From: Pseudoduganella ginsengisoli
GTDB lineage: Bacteria > Pseudomonadota > Gammaproteobacteria > Burkholderiales > Burkholderiaceae_D
Direction of reading: 5' to 3'
NCBI RefSeq assembly: GCF_009720865.1
Contig: NZ_WNLA01000006.1
Span: 1-64,000, forward strand
DNA length: 64,000 nucleotides
Both the position numbers and the translations under genes were made by a program. Positions 1-8,013 of the stretch are shown piece after piece (the stretch's first letter is position 1; every line of letters starts with the position of its first letter). The notes under the pieces were generated by a model. It had not been told where the DNA came from and searched no databases. It was given only the letters and a program-made list of their open reading frames with translations.

Positions 1-49
1 GCTTCAGAACGGCAACAATCTGTTCTGCAGGAAAATGTTTTCGCTTCAT
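1..49 (-). CDS. IS3-family transposase OrfA, N-terminal piece cut by the window edge
   Basis: Read on the minus strand from an ATG at 49, the sequence gives MKRKHFPAEQIVAVLK, the usual opening of the small helix-turn-helix OrfA of IS3-family elements, which binds the terminal repeats and is joined by frameshifting to the DDE transposase OrfB. A GGAGG ribosome-binding site lies about eight bases before the ATG. Only 16 codons are inside the window. The element runs leftward out of view, and its end must lie between about 50 and 100, next to the beheaded ATPase gene at 70-1116. The terminal repeat itself could not be fixed by eye. Confidence 0.6.
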   Translation of the reverse strand, partial: MKRKHFPAEQIVAVLK

Positions 50-69
50 GGTCATCCTCCATCCGCTAA

Positions 70-1116
70 GGGATTATTGACCAAAAAACTCGCGCTCAAA
101 AGCGTCTAATTTTTCCAGAGCAGATCAACAAGGAATCGGCTACGGAACCAACAGCATTCGAAGTGACCTTCACGATCGGCGATGTGTGCTACCAGTACGG
201 TTTCTCCATGACCCAGCAACGCATCATCAGCGAGCACCTGCTCGTGTATAAAGCGTTTAAGCCGCAGCGGTGGTTCGAGCGCCACTTCGACGCGGAGCAT
301 GGCGAAGACCTCTACGAATTTGGCACAGGCTTAAAAGGAGCCAAGCATCTATGGGAGGGTGCGCCCCGTCCTAATGCCCTCTTCCTGTCCATGGCGGTCC
401 AGCTCAACAGCGAAGCGTTGCGCCCCATATTTGACTGGTTTGCGCTTAGCCTGGTCATCTTCAATGAACAAAGCCAACTCAACCCGCATGCCTCCATCCA
501 GATGCTCAAGCAGCCCGGCGGCAAGCAGCGCATGTGCGACTTCCTGATGGCAGCGGACATCCGCATTGCGGATATCGAGGTGGTGACGCGCCAGGTACAA
601 GGCCAGACTGTCCACTTAGACATGGCGACGGGGAAGACGAAACTACGCAACGAAGAAGTCGAGGAGCATCAATTCCGCTTTTCCCATCGCACCGAGGGTG
701 GCGATGCGGTATTTGACCTGATGGACGAATCCAACGGCACGCGCAACCTGATGTTCCTGGCCGGCCCGATCCTTGACATATTGAAAAAGGGAATAACCTT
801 GGTGGTGGACGATCTCGATACCAGCCTGCACACGCTGCTGTTACGCCAGATCGTGCGCCTGTTCCACCAGCCGCATGCCAACACCAACGGTGCGCAACTG
901 CTGTTCACGACCCACGACACTTCGCTGCTAGACGCCCCGGACCTGTTCCGACGCGACCAGATCTGGTTTGTGGAAAAGAACATGGAGCAGGCGTCGTCCT
1001 TGGTACCGTTGTCTGACTTCAGCCCGCGCAAGAACGAGGCCCTGGAACGCGGCTACCTGCAGGGCCGCTATGGCGGCGTGCCGTTCCTTGAGCATTCTAC
1101 CGAACTGACGCACTGA
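70..1116 (+). pseudogene. AAA-family ATPase remnant lacking its N-terminus and Walker A
   Basis: The open frame runs from a stop at 67 to 1116; the first usable start is a GTG at 163 (317 residues). It matches the middle and end of the COG1106-type AAA ATPases of abortive-infection operons: the FxVxFxIGDxxYQYGF strand region, RPNALFLS, a Walker B-like LVVDDLDTSLH and the closing block TTHDTSLLD...FSPRKNEALERGYLQGRYG. These proteins normally begin with about 90 more residues containing the Walker A GxxGxGKS loop, which is absent. Homology-like residues (EPTAFEV) continue upstream of the GTG, so this is truncation, not a wrong start. An IS3-family end lies just upstream and probably caused the loss. 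The protein could not bind ATP normally. A partner gene would start at the TGATG at 1114-1118, but it stops after 12 codons. Confidence 0.7.
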
Positions 1117-1599
1117 TGGCAGCGACAACTCACCCAAAGATCGCCAGCGCGTAGAACTTTGAAACGAACCTGCCCGGCGCTTGGCGATGCAATGGAAAGG
1201 GCCCGGATTCTCGCGCAGCGCAAGACCGCTGACAATGGCGCGGGGCCGTTTACTAAGGCTGGAGAACTGGCGACAGCCTCACGGCACTCGCAAGGCGGGC
1301 TCCAAGTATTTGTGCAACAGTCTGTTGCACAAACCCCATGCCCCCATCCACATACCTGCAGCGGCACTACAAAGCTTCAAATCGCGCCTCCCGAGCACCC
1401 TATGGCGAATGTCAATTCATGCGCTAGATAACACCCGCGTCTCCCCGCAATTTCAAGCACTCTGCACGACCATAGATTCCGTCAGCACGGTAGTTGAACA
1501 CGCGAACACCCAGGCCTAACATGTATTCCCAATGAACCGCGAGGGCGCAAGCATGCCTGCGTCGCACGTTCATCACCCTCAACGCCACGGCGAACTCCC
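1117..1599. other. Gap with no convincing gene; holds one strong palindrome
   Basis: No reading frame here has the look of a real protein. The stretch holds a near-perfect inverted repeat at 1309-1333 (arms TTTGTGCAACAG and CTGTTGCACAAA around one T). A possible 12-codon remnant of an ATPase partner gene starts at 1115. The last 60 bases before 1600 are conserved ahead of the paralogue at 43750, so they are probably the leader of the 76-residue gene. Confidence 0.5.
1309..1333. repeat. 12-bp inverted repeat with a one-base spacer
   Basis: The left arm TTTGTGCAACAG and right arm CTGTTGCACAAA are exact complements around a single T. There is no T-run, so a terminator is unlikely. An operator or recombination-site remnant is possible. 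A very similar palindrome lies inside the DUF1016 gene near 42418-42450, where it encodes the peptide VQQLVAQL. Read forward here, the bases give VQQSVAQ, so this could be a scrap of such a gene. Confidence 0.5.
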
Positions 1600-1830
1600 A
1601 TGCTGCGACTAGGAACCCATATCCGCCTGACAGTGCGCGAGATTGAGCACCTGATCTTTATCACCGATATCGAACCCGGCGAGATCAGGACCATGGACGA
1701 CCTGGAACGCTATATCAGCAAGTGCAAGCGCCACTACTGGGGCACATCCAGGGACACCCGTGAACTGCATCGCCTGATCGACGAGGCATATCACAGGTGC
1801 CTGAAGTGCCATGACCTGACAGGCTCATGA
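1600..1830 (+). CDS. Small conserved element protein, copy 1 (76 residues)
   Basis: The function is not recognised. The protein is about three quarters identical to the one at 43750-43980 by my alignment, with the second half nearly invariant (HYWGTSRDTRELHRLIDE). It is basic and helical-looking, without signal peptide, cysteine pattern or membrane segment, so a small DNA- or protein-binding role is possible. The ATG at 1600 is preferred because the bases just before it (CAACGCCACGGCGAA) are shared by both copies. Both copies lie convergent to, and just beyond, an Mrr-like gene/integrase pair, so the small gene appears to be part of a repeated module. Confidence 0.65.
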   Translation: MLRLGTHIRLTVREIEHLIFITDIEPGEIRTMDDLERYISKCKRHYWGTSRDTRELHRLIDEAYHRCLKCHDLTGS

Positions 1831-1892
1831 ACCGGCGGTTGCATCAGACGACAAACGAAACACCTATTACACTCGAACAGTGCCAACAGCAT

Positions 1893-2576
1893 TCACGGCG
1901 CAGCCCGGGCCTTCGCCTTAGGCCATCGGCATTCCAATACGCGCTCACGTATCAGCCGAAGCAGCCGATCGCCGCCCAGCAAGGCAATACGCGCTGTATC
2001 CAACTGCGCATGCAACGCCGTCACGCAAAGGCACGAATGCACAAGCAGCCCACCGTCGTAACCGCTCTTGGCAAGAGCCCAAGCTATCGCCCGTACGTCA
2101 GCCGCGTGCACCTGGCCACGGAAGCGATTGCACAGCACCGAGCACCAGCCTCGGCCCGGAATCCAGACAACACCATCCCCACCGCCATCGCCACCATAAT
2201 GCTGGCTACGCAGCACGAACAAGCCAGCATCCTCCAGCGCCGACATGATCACTTCCTCGAACAGCAGCGGATCGATGCGGCGCAAGTATGCCAAGCAGCG
2301 CGCGCCGGCACCAGGCTCCTTGAAGCCACGTACCTTGCGCAGCACTCGGCGCGACCGGCGGACATTATGCTGATGCCCAGGAAAATACGACAACCAGGTC
2401 AGGTTCACCCAGAGCGAACACCATCGGATTGCCAACCGGCCGAGCGCCCTGCTCCAGCGCCGAAAACGTGCAGCCCACGCAGCATCCCATCCCACGAGGT
2501 GCGGCGCATGGCGGTTAGCGGATGGACGATCATTGCGCCCTTGTCCTGGCGCATGCGATGCCTGCTCACGTTTCAT
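1893..2576 (-). CDS. Mrr-like restriction endonuclease homologue, catalytic motif lost (copy 1)
   Basis: This 227-residue protein belongs with Mrr_cat-type PD-(D/E)xK nucleases. It shows DPLLFEEVIMSALEDAG, then YGGDGGGDGVVW, the strand that carries the metal-binding Asp. In the sister copy at 45727-46392 this is followed by AVQSKRY with the Gln-x-Lys of the active site. Here the same place reads SVLCNRF, so Gln and Lys are both gone and cleavage is unlikely. The start overlaps the end of the integrase gene by 11 bases, the same arrangement as in copy 2, so the two are co-transcribed. An alternative is that it is now a DNA-binding or structural protein. Family assignment is fairly sure; loss of activity is inferred from the missing residues. 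Confidence 0.65.
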   Translation of the reverse strand: MKREQASHAPGQGRNDRPSANRHAPHLVGWDAAWAARFRRWSRALGRLAIRWCSLWVNLTWLSYFPGHQHNVRRSRRVLRKVRGFKEPGAGARCLAYLRRIDPLLFEEVIMSALEDAGLFVLRSQHYGGDGGGDGVVWIPGRGWCSVLCNRFRGQVHAADVRAIAWALAKSGYDGGLLVHSCLCVTALHAQLDTARIALLGGDRLLRLIRERVLECRWPKAKARAAP

Positions 2577-3606
2577 GGCCTGCCCCTCCTTTCCCGCGAA
2601 CCGAACCTAGGTAGGCGCCACTAACGGCAGGCCTATGGTGCCCAAGTTGTTCAGCCACCTGCCGGTAAGCATCGCGCCGTACTTCAGGATCAAACGCCGG
2701 GTCGCCGCCGCGCACCGGGGAAAGCACATGCGCCAGGTCGAAGTACAAGTCATTGGCGAACTGGTGTCGCAAGCCATGGGCCGTCACGCCCAATTCCTTG
2801 CGCGTCATCCCCGTGCTTCTCACCACATTCGAGAAGCGATCCAGTGCCTGCTTGAGCGACAGCTCCGGGTTGCCAATGTGACCGTGCCGCGTGCGCGCAA
2901 GTTCCCGGACCTCGTCGAGTACCTGCCGCTGTTCATCGCTGCGCACGGCGGTATAGCGAAGACGCCCACCCTTGGTGCCACGCTTGATGCTCAAGAAGCT
3001 CAGAAAGCACAGCGCCGACGGATGATCCACTGGCAGCGCAAATGCCGGCACTTCGGCAACCTGTGGCGCAAACATCACCGCTTCCTTGCGCCGCATGCCA
3101 AAGGCAAGCATCAGGCGCAACTGCATGCCCACGTAAGGGTCGATCCGGACGACCTGCTTGATCAACTCCGCCGGATCGATGCCCTTGGCAGCCCAGCTAT
3201 GATCATGCTGCGCAGCGTATTGCCTGGTCACCATGAAAGGATTGTCCGCATACACCTCCGCTTCGCGCACCATGCCCGCCTTGCCGATCCACCCGGCGTA
3301 GACCCGCAGGATGGACAATTGCTGCTGGATATAGGCCGCACTGCACGGCTGGTGGCGTGCCGGCACGCAGCCTTCCACAGGTTCCGCACACCAATAACGC
3401 ACTAGCGCCTTCACGTGGCGATCACCCAAGTGATCCGGCGCCGCCTTGTACCCCAAGGAGCGCAACAACTCGAACATCCGGAATAGCGCCTGGCGGCGCG
3501 CCGCTCGCGTGCTGTGCGAGATCGGCTTGTGGCGAAATGCATGCATCTCGTTATGCCGGTCAATGATCGCAGCCAGTTGGCGGCGCCAGTCTTGATTCCT
3601 GCCCAT
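2566..3606 (-). CDS. Tyrosine recombinase (integrase domain protein), copy 1
   Basis: This is a 346-residue site-specific recombinase of the phage-integrase superfamily. The N-terminal half is the SAM-like DNA-binding part (AAYIQQQLSILRVYAGWIGK). The catalytic half has FGMRRKEA with the first Arg near residue 172, a lysine in RGTKGGR, AHGLRHQF (His and Arg near 278-281), LGHHR near 324 and the tyrosine in SGAYLG near 332. All catalytic residues are present. A loop of about 30 residues between the HxxR helix and GHHR (PVRGGDPAFDPEVRR) is longer than usual and is shared with copy 2. The ATG at 3606 has a clean GGAGG six bases upstream; the frame is open further but without a site. The Mrr-like gene follows with overlapping ends. 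Confidence 0.8.
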   Translation of the reverse strand: MGRNQDWRRQLAAIIDRHNEMHAFRHKPISHSTRAARRQALFRMFELLRSLGYKAAPDHLGDRHVKALVRYWCAEPVEGCVPARHQPCSAAYIQQQLSILRVYAGWIGKAGMVREAEVYADNPFMVTRQYAAQHDHSWAAKGIDPAELIKQVVRIDPYVGMQLRLMLAFGMRRKEAVMFAPQVAEVPAFALPVDHPSALCFLSFLSIKRGTKGGRLRYTAVRSDEQRQVLDEVRELARTRHGHIGNPELSLKQALDRFSNVVRSTGMTRKELGVTAHGLRHQFANDLYFDLAHVLSPVRGGDPAFDPEVRRDAYRQVAEQLGHHRPAVSGAYLGSVRGKGGAGHET

Positions 3607-4862
3607 ATAAACCTCCTTGATTGCGCGAATGCTCGCGCTGCCCCATATCCGGCCAGGCCGGCTAAATGGAGCCAATCGGATTCACTGCCTAGACGCCGCC
3701 ACTGCCAGGTCGCCGCCGCCTTCGGCCCAATCACACCTTGCAGCGCGGGCCGGGCGCTGCAAGTGCCGGAAGATGCCAGCGCGCCCGGACCGGCTTCCTG
3801 GGCGCAGGATTGGATAATCAAGGTGCCGTAAAAATGCCTATGTGCTTGGACAGCGAATTTCGCCTTCTGTCACAAGCCCCGCCTCCTGGACGGGCAGTGC
3901 CGCGCTGCGCACAGCAAAGACATCACGTGGCGGCGACTCGCCGCAAAAACACGTTGCACGACCTCGCACGGTTATCCTCGGCCCTACCACCAGGCCGCTT
4001 CGTGCCACCGTACGTACCGGGCCGTCCGCCGCTTCTATGGCGACGTCACAGCGAGGCACCGCTTGCGCGGTGACCGTACAGTCTGAGGTGTGTATCAAGA
4101 ACAAAGGAGTACGGCATTGCCGTCCCCAGGCAACCGGACTTGCCGGTGCAACTCATCACGCCAACCAGGGCGTGCCGTGCATGGCATACAAGGAAGCCAT
4201 ACCACGAAATCTGGGCATGACTGCCCATACTCTGAAAACAGATCGGAATTAAAAGGCACGAGTAACGCCGCCATCAAGGACGGGGCGTCCAGTGCAATCG
4301 GTGCGTCGAAGCGCAAGAATACTGTCGGGTGGCGGGTGACGACCGCAACGGGCTTTGTCGCAGGCCTGCGCCGCATTGAGAACGCGATGTTCATGGAAGC
4401 GGGTCCAGACAGTGCAGCCAGAATAGGAGCCGAAAGGTGGGTTGTCAAGCCATGCAATAGGACCTTGCTCCTTGAGGATTTGTGAATTTAACCCTCAAAG
4501 ATTTCGTAGCAGCCCGAAAGCGGTCATTCGCCCCTTTGACGCGTCCACTTATTCGATTACCTCTGATTGTAGGCCTTCGATCCGCGCGCCCCGCAACAGC
4601 CTTCGTCGTGGCAACATCAGCGTCTCCGGCAACAACTTGGGAACTGGCCGATACGTGGCTAGATGTACCGCACACACCGATGCCCAACGGCACAACGCCT
4701 GCATGACTTCCCTGTCAGTTGCCGAAACGTTCTGAATAGCCCCAGCTATTCAAGTAATTTGGCCAAGATCGAAAAGCCCCCTCAAATTGCGGGGCTTTCG
4801 GCTGGAGCGCGGCGCGGGACTTGGGTACGCTCGAACGACATCCCAGTTACCCGAGGTGCGCC
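3607..4862. other. Non-coding leader of the integrase module, copy 1
   Basis: No gene is supported here, but the stretch is clearly related to 47420-48672. A 34-base block at 3967-4000 (starting CACGGTTATCCTCGGCC) is identical in both, followed by a shared CGTACGTAC palindrome. A second shared block contains GGGTGACGACCGCAACG at 4334-4350. Reading frames that cross these blocks have stops in the other copy, so the conservation is unlikely to be protein-coding. Candidates are integrase promoter, recombination core site, or a small RNA. Confidence 0.55.
4771..4799. terminator. Hairpin with A/T-flanked stem before the AcaB-like gene
   Basis: AAAGCCCC and GGGGCTTT pair around about a dozen bases (CTCAAATTGC). 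The A-run on one side and T-run on the other make it able to act in either direction. It separates the module leader from the gene starting at 4863. Confidence 0.5.
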
Positions 4863-5492
4863 ATGAAATCCCAAACTGAAGTCCGGACTATCATCGTTGC
4901 GAATCACGACGCCATAAATCGAAAGCTGCTGCAGCGCATAGCCGATGGGATAAAGCGGCGCTATATCGACTCATCGGGACGCGAGGTAATGGTCTGTCTC
5001 CATAGTCCTGAAGCCAAACGCCTCTACCTGCGCTGCTTTACGATCTCGCAGCGACATCTTCATTACGTTACAGCGCAAGCCTGCAGGCGAGTACCCATAT
5101 ATGACGTGGAGCGCATTGGGCAGGAACTCCTCACCATGCTGGATGCCCGGCTCGCCCATTTCAACCAGCTACTGGCAAGCACGGAGGCACATTGCCAAGC
5201 TTGTCGTATCACCAGTTTGGCGGAGTACGATGTCGAGCCATTGTCGTTCGCGACGAGGATCTTCTCGGCGCATGACCTCCGAATGGTGGGGCTCATCGAG
5301 AAAGTGGATCTACTTGTTCTCATGCTGGAAACGCTACGCATCAATGAAGCGATCACCGTGGCGGAATTGGCCATGCAGAAGTCCCAACTGAGAAAGGCGG
5401 TACATGACGCCACCAATGCAGTCCGGGTTGCCAAGCGCACGCTGCACCGAAGGGCGAACTCGTCCCTCGCGCCTGCGGCAAGTCCAGCCTGA
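4863..5492 (+). CDS. AcaB/DUF1845-like integrating-element protein
   Basis: This 209-residue soluble protein has the outline of the DUF1845/AcaB family found beside conjugative-element genes: a central DARLAHFNQLLASTE helix, then DVEPLSFATRIFSAHDLRMVGLIEKVDLLVLML, quoted here in pieces only (VEPLSFATRIFS; LIEKVDLLVLMLETL), and a basic C-terminal helix (ATNAVRVAKRTLHRR). Some members are transcriptional activators of transfer genes; others are of unknown role, so the role here is open. The ATG at 4863 has GAGG eight bases upstream; the frame is open earlier without a site. It stands alone after a terminator. Confidence 0.5.
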   Translation: MKSQTEVRTIIVANHDAINRKLLQRIADGIKRRYIDSSGREVMVCLHSPEAKRLYLRCFTISQRHLHYVTAQACRRVPIYDVERIGQELLTMLDARLAHFNQLLASTEAHCQACRITSLAEYDVEPLSFATRIFSAHDLRMVGLIEKVDLLVLMLETLRINEAITVAELAMQKSQLRKAVHDATNAVRVAKRTLHRRANSSLAPAASPA

Positions 5493-5971
5493 CCGATGGC
5501 GACTGCGCCGGCGCCATCGGCGGCATCACCTGGACATGAAACGGAATCCAGATAGGTACCGTCACATGCATGGAAATGCGGTGCACGACGTTTGACATGC
5601 TCCGCCACACGGCCTACATTTTGAATTGCAGTAGCTGGTCCTGCAGAAGTAGGCAAGCATCTTGATTGACAATGCGCACGAACGTGGAATCCTGCACAAC
5701 CCCGGGGCGCATTGTTTGCGGTAACGAGCAAGCTGCGGCCGAATCATTGCTTCCGCATTGTTCTCTCTTTGTTCACCCTGGTCTTGTCCAGCAGGAGATG
5801 CCCGCCTGCCACACGATCGTAGTCTGTCACTTGAGTTGCCAAGGACTGGATCTACAGTCGGCACATATACCGCCGCACCGCTCGTGCGCGTCAAGGCAAC
5901 GCGCGTGGTACGCAGTCGAGCGCATGCAACCCGTCATTACCAGCCCAACACTCATCATCAAGGAGAATGCA
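5493..5971. other. Gap between the AcaB-like gene and alpA; nothing recognised
   Basis: I see no gene, repeat or hairpin of note. The last 40 bases must hold the leader of the AlpA gene (AAGGAGA just before its start). Confidence 0.4.
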
Positions 5972-6184
5972 ATGCACGAACCTCGAAAATTCATGCGCCT
6001 GCCGCAAGTGATCGCAGCCACGGGATGTTCACGGACGTCGATCTACGATGCCGTCAAGGCCGGAACTTTTCCGCCCCCGATTCCCATTGGGGCCCGGGCG
6101 GTCGCCTGGGATGCGGAATCGATCGCAAAGTGGCAGCAGGCATGCATGTCCAGAGTAGCCCTTTACGCGACTGACAATCGCTGA
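5972..6184 (+). CDS. AlpA-family excisionase/regulator
   Basis: This 70-residue protein is a typical AlpA-type winged helix-turn-helix DNA-binding protein: RLPQVIAATGCSRTSIYDAV is the recognition region, followed by GTFPPPIPIGARAVAWDAES and a closing Trp-rich helix (IAKWQQ). Such proteins activate the integrase gene or direct excision of P4-like islands. The ATG at 5972 has AAGGAGA ahead of it; longer frames to 5666 have no site and no homology. A strong terminator follows at 6228. It may serve the integrase at 8014, or an element to the left. Confidence 0.85.
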   Translation: MHEPRKFMRLPQVIAATGCSRTSIYDAVKAGTFPPPIPIGARAVAWDAESIAKWQQACMSRVALYATDNR

Positions 6185-6227
6185 TGGCTAATGGCGATGT
6201 GCGCTCAAAAAAGCAGATCGCCATCGA

Positions 6228-6263
6228 TGGCCCCAAGCCTGCTGGCGGGCTTGGGGCCATTTT
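6228..6263 (+). terminator. Rho-independent terminator after alpA
   Basis: TGGCCCCAAGCC and GGCTTGGGGCCA form a 12-bp GC-rich stem with a loop of about eight bases, followed by TTTT. It sits 44 bases after the alpA stop and also precedes the end of the convergent fic gene. Confidence 0.75.
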
Positions 6264-6313
6264 ACATAGCCGCCATGTTGAGATACGAATGCCGCAGCCC
6301 CGGGGGATGTCAC

Positions 6314-7486
6314 TCAGATCAGCGGCTGGTTTACTTCGGGATAAAGGGCAGGAAAAAGGGTATTAAGTGCATTCAACGGCAACCCCATACGAACGGGGCC
6401 AATCCGGTGATCACTGACCAGCAAGCCATCGTCGAGCAACTTGGCCATCAGCGAACGTGCCGTACGCTCCCCCAACCCGGTCATCTGGGCAAACTCCCCA
6501 CGGGTGACAGGTCCCAAGGCAAACACATGGAACAGCGGCAAGACCGCTTCGCGGCGGTAGCCCTTGTCCGCAACGCTGCGCTGTATCACCAACGCTTCGA
6601 TGCGCTGGCGCACACCATCGAGATCCAGTAGCTTCGACATGTAGCTGACCTGGTCGTGGCAAACATCCAGGAAGTAATGCAGCCAGGTCGAGAAGCCCTT
6701 CTCGCTGAGATTGCCCCTTCCATCGAGATCACCCTGGCGCATCATGTCCGCCGCCTGCAACGCAGCGTAGTACCTGGCCGTGTCGCGAGCGAAGCCACGG
6801 CTTGGGGACCACAAGCCTTCCGACAGCTTCCATAAAGCGCAATGGGTCTGCAAGCGCGTCGCCCGGCCGTTTCCATCAGCAAACGGGTGTACCCATGCGC
6901 CCCGTTGATGGGCACAGGCGGCTGCGATCAAGGTGCTTTCCCAGCCGCGTGCCACGCCATACTGCTGGTCCATCCGGTGCAGGAACTTCGGCACGGACTG
7001 CGCGGTGGGAGCAACATGCCGCCCGACCTCGACGTCCTGCACGCGCAACTGGCCTGGAACGATTTCCATCCCGTCGTCGGACAATCGATCCTCTACCGCC
7101 AGGCGTTGGTACATTTCACGGTGCGCCATGATCAAGAAAGCCGACGTCAGTGGTAGTTGTGCGTTCAGTTCCCCCTCCAACGTTTCCTCGGCCGCGATAT
7201 GAGCCAGCGCGATGCGTTGCAAGCGCGCCTCATCAGGCCGCTGGGAAAAATCGTTGCCAAGCGCCCTGGCGATGTTCAGGGGATGCGTGCTTTGCCCTTC
7301 GATCCGATTGCTGTAGTAGGAATTCATCTGCCGCACCAGCGCTCGGATGGCGGATCGCGTCGTGGCATGAGCTTTTTCCGTCAATTTCACGGATGCCACG
7401 ACAATATCTTCAGCAACGGGATGCAAATCCCGCCACAGCCGGTCACTTGGCCATGTCGGTTCGAACTGGTGGATTTCATTGAACAT
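6314..7486 (-). CDS. Fic-family AMP-transferase with N-terminal inhibitory motif
   Basis: This 390-residue protein would transfer AMP (or a related group) from a nucleotide to a target protein. The active-site loop HPFADGNGRATR lies at 200-211 with the catalytic His at 200. An inhibitory helix motif SNRIEG at 59-64 (Ser...Glu-Gly) places it in the class with a built-in N-terminal inhibitor, so it should be self-restrained until the Glu is displaced. The last 70 residues (VTRGEFAQMTGLGERTARSLM) form a winged helix, common in Fic proteins thought to regulate their own gene. The region before the start carries four TTGCCGATC repeats, two of which bracket the ribosome-binding site. No separate antitoxin gene is seen. 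Confidence 0.88.
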   Translation of the reverse strand: MFNEIHQFEPTWPSDRLWRDLHPVAEDIVVASVKLTEKAHATTRSAIRALVRQMNSYYSNRIEGQSTHPLNIARALGNDFSQRPDEARLQRIALAHIAAEETLEGELNAQLPLTSAFLIMAHREMYQRLAVEDRLSDDGMEIVPGQLRVQDVEVGRHVAPTAQSVPKFLHRMDQQYGVARGWESTLIAAACAHQRGAWVHPFADGNGRATRLQTHCALWKLSEGLWSPSRGFARDTARYYAALQAADMMRQGDLDGRGNLSEKGFSTWLHYFLDVCHDQVSYMSKLLDLDGVRQRIEALVIQRSVADKGYRREAVLPLFHVFALGPVTRGEFAQMTGLGERTARSLMAKLLDDGLLVSDHRIGPVRMGLPLNALNTLFPALYPEVNQPLI

Positions 7487-7488
7487 TT

Positions 7489-7610
7489 TTGCCGATCTCC
7501 TTGCCGATCCCTATTACTTACAAGCCTATGATTCTAATGGAGTAATCGAGAAAACTCCTGACGCATGTATAATTTTTTTGCCGATCGATTTGCCGATCGT
7601 TTTACCGACA
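7489..7610. repeat. 12-bp period repeats (TTGCCGATC core) upstream of fic
   Basis: Exact TTGCCGATC cores occur at 7489, 7501, 7578 and 7590, in pairs 12 bases apart, with a degenerate third step (TTACCGACA) at 7602 and a further related pair (CTTACCAA) at 7739 and 7751. On the minus strand the first pair brackets the AAGGAG site of fic. They may be operator sites for the Fic winged helix, arm-type sites of the nearby integrase, or the relic of a protein repeat, since they read IGK-x on the minus strand. Confidence 0.6.
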
Positions 7611-7776
7611 ACTGGAACTCCGCCACGATATCTGGGATCGAAGGCATCCGGCGTGGCCGGCAATGATGTGAATTGGAATGCGGAAGTGGGAAGCGGAAGT
7701 GGCCGCAAGTAGCAGCAGAAGCGCTGCCAGGATTTTTTCTTACCAAATTTCTTACCAACTGCGCCACATACGAAAA

Positions 7777-7798
7777 AGGCCAACCCGAAGGTTGGCCT
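7777..7798 (-). terminator. Hairpin downstream of the tRNA-Pro fragment
   Basis: On the minus strand AGGCCAACC pairs with GGTTGGCCT around a TTCG loop and is followed by five T. It lies 17 bases beyond the CCA end of the tRNA fragment, where the terminator of an intact tRNA gene would be, so it is probably the original downstream sequence of the host tRNA. Confidence 0.7.
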
Positions 7799-7814
7799 AA
7801 CTCGTTGAATCTAT

Positions 7815-7861
7815 TGGTCGGGGCGAGAAGATTCGAACTTCCGACCCCTTGCACCCCATGA
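7815..7861 (-). other. 3' fragment of tRNA-Pro(GGG), probable attachment site
   Basis: The minus strand reads CATGGGGTGCAAGGGG (anticodon stem-loop end with GGG), then the T-arm GGTTCG-like loop (GAAGTTCGAATCTTC), the acceptor strand GCCCCGA and CCA. The 5' half of the tRNA is missing: beyond 7861 the sequence is unrelated. A tRNA 3' end next to an integrase gene is the standard footprint of integration by a tyrosine recombinase, which duplicates that end as a direct repeat. No second copy or whole tRNA was seen inside the window, so the other end should lie outside. Confidence 0.8.
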
Positions 7862-7988
7862 GATAAATCACACATCCGCAGACGTCCGGCGCGATCCACC
7901 AGCAACACACAAACTGTTTAAAATCATATAGATACGAAATTTCATCGTCCAGTGACGGCCGACGATATACACTGGCATCAGAAAATAT

Positions 7989-8010
7989 TTAAGGCACGGT
8001 TAAGGCACGG
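7989..8010 (+). repeat. Tandem 11-bp repeat just before the integrase start
   Basis: TTAAGGCACGG is repeated twice without a gap, ending three bases before the ATG at 8014. The second copy supplies the only AAGG that could act as ribosome-binding site. A bound protein would block translation or transcription of the integrase. Confidence 0.6.
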
Positions 8011-8013
8011 ATC

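Noticed and set aside
2635..3405. Long plus-strand frame opposite the first integrase
   Set aside because: It mirrors the integrase gene in GC-rich DNA, and the same kind of antisense frame appears opposite the second integrase (46463-47635). No start site; the minus-strand protein has all recombinase motifs.
7534..7908. 124-residue minus-strand frame over the tRNA fragment
   Set aside because: It reads through the tRNA-Pro fragment (GVQGVGSSNLLAPTN), a familiar false gene produced by tRNA sequence.
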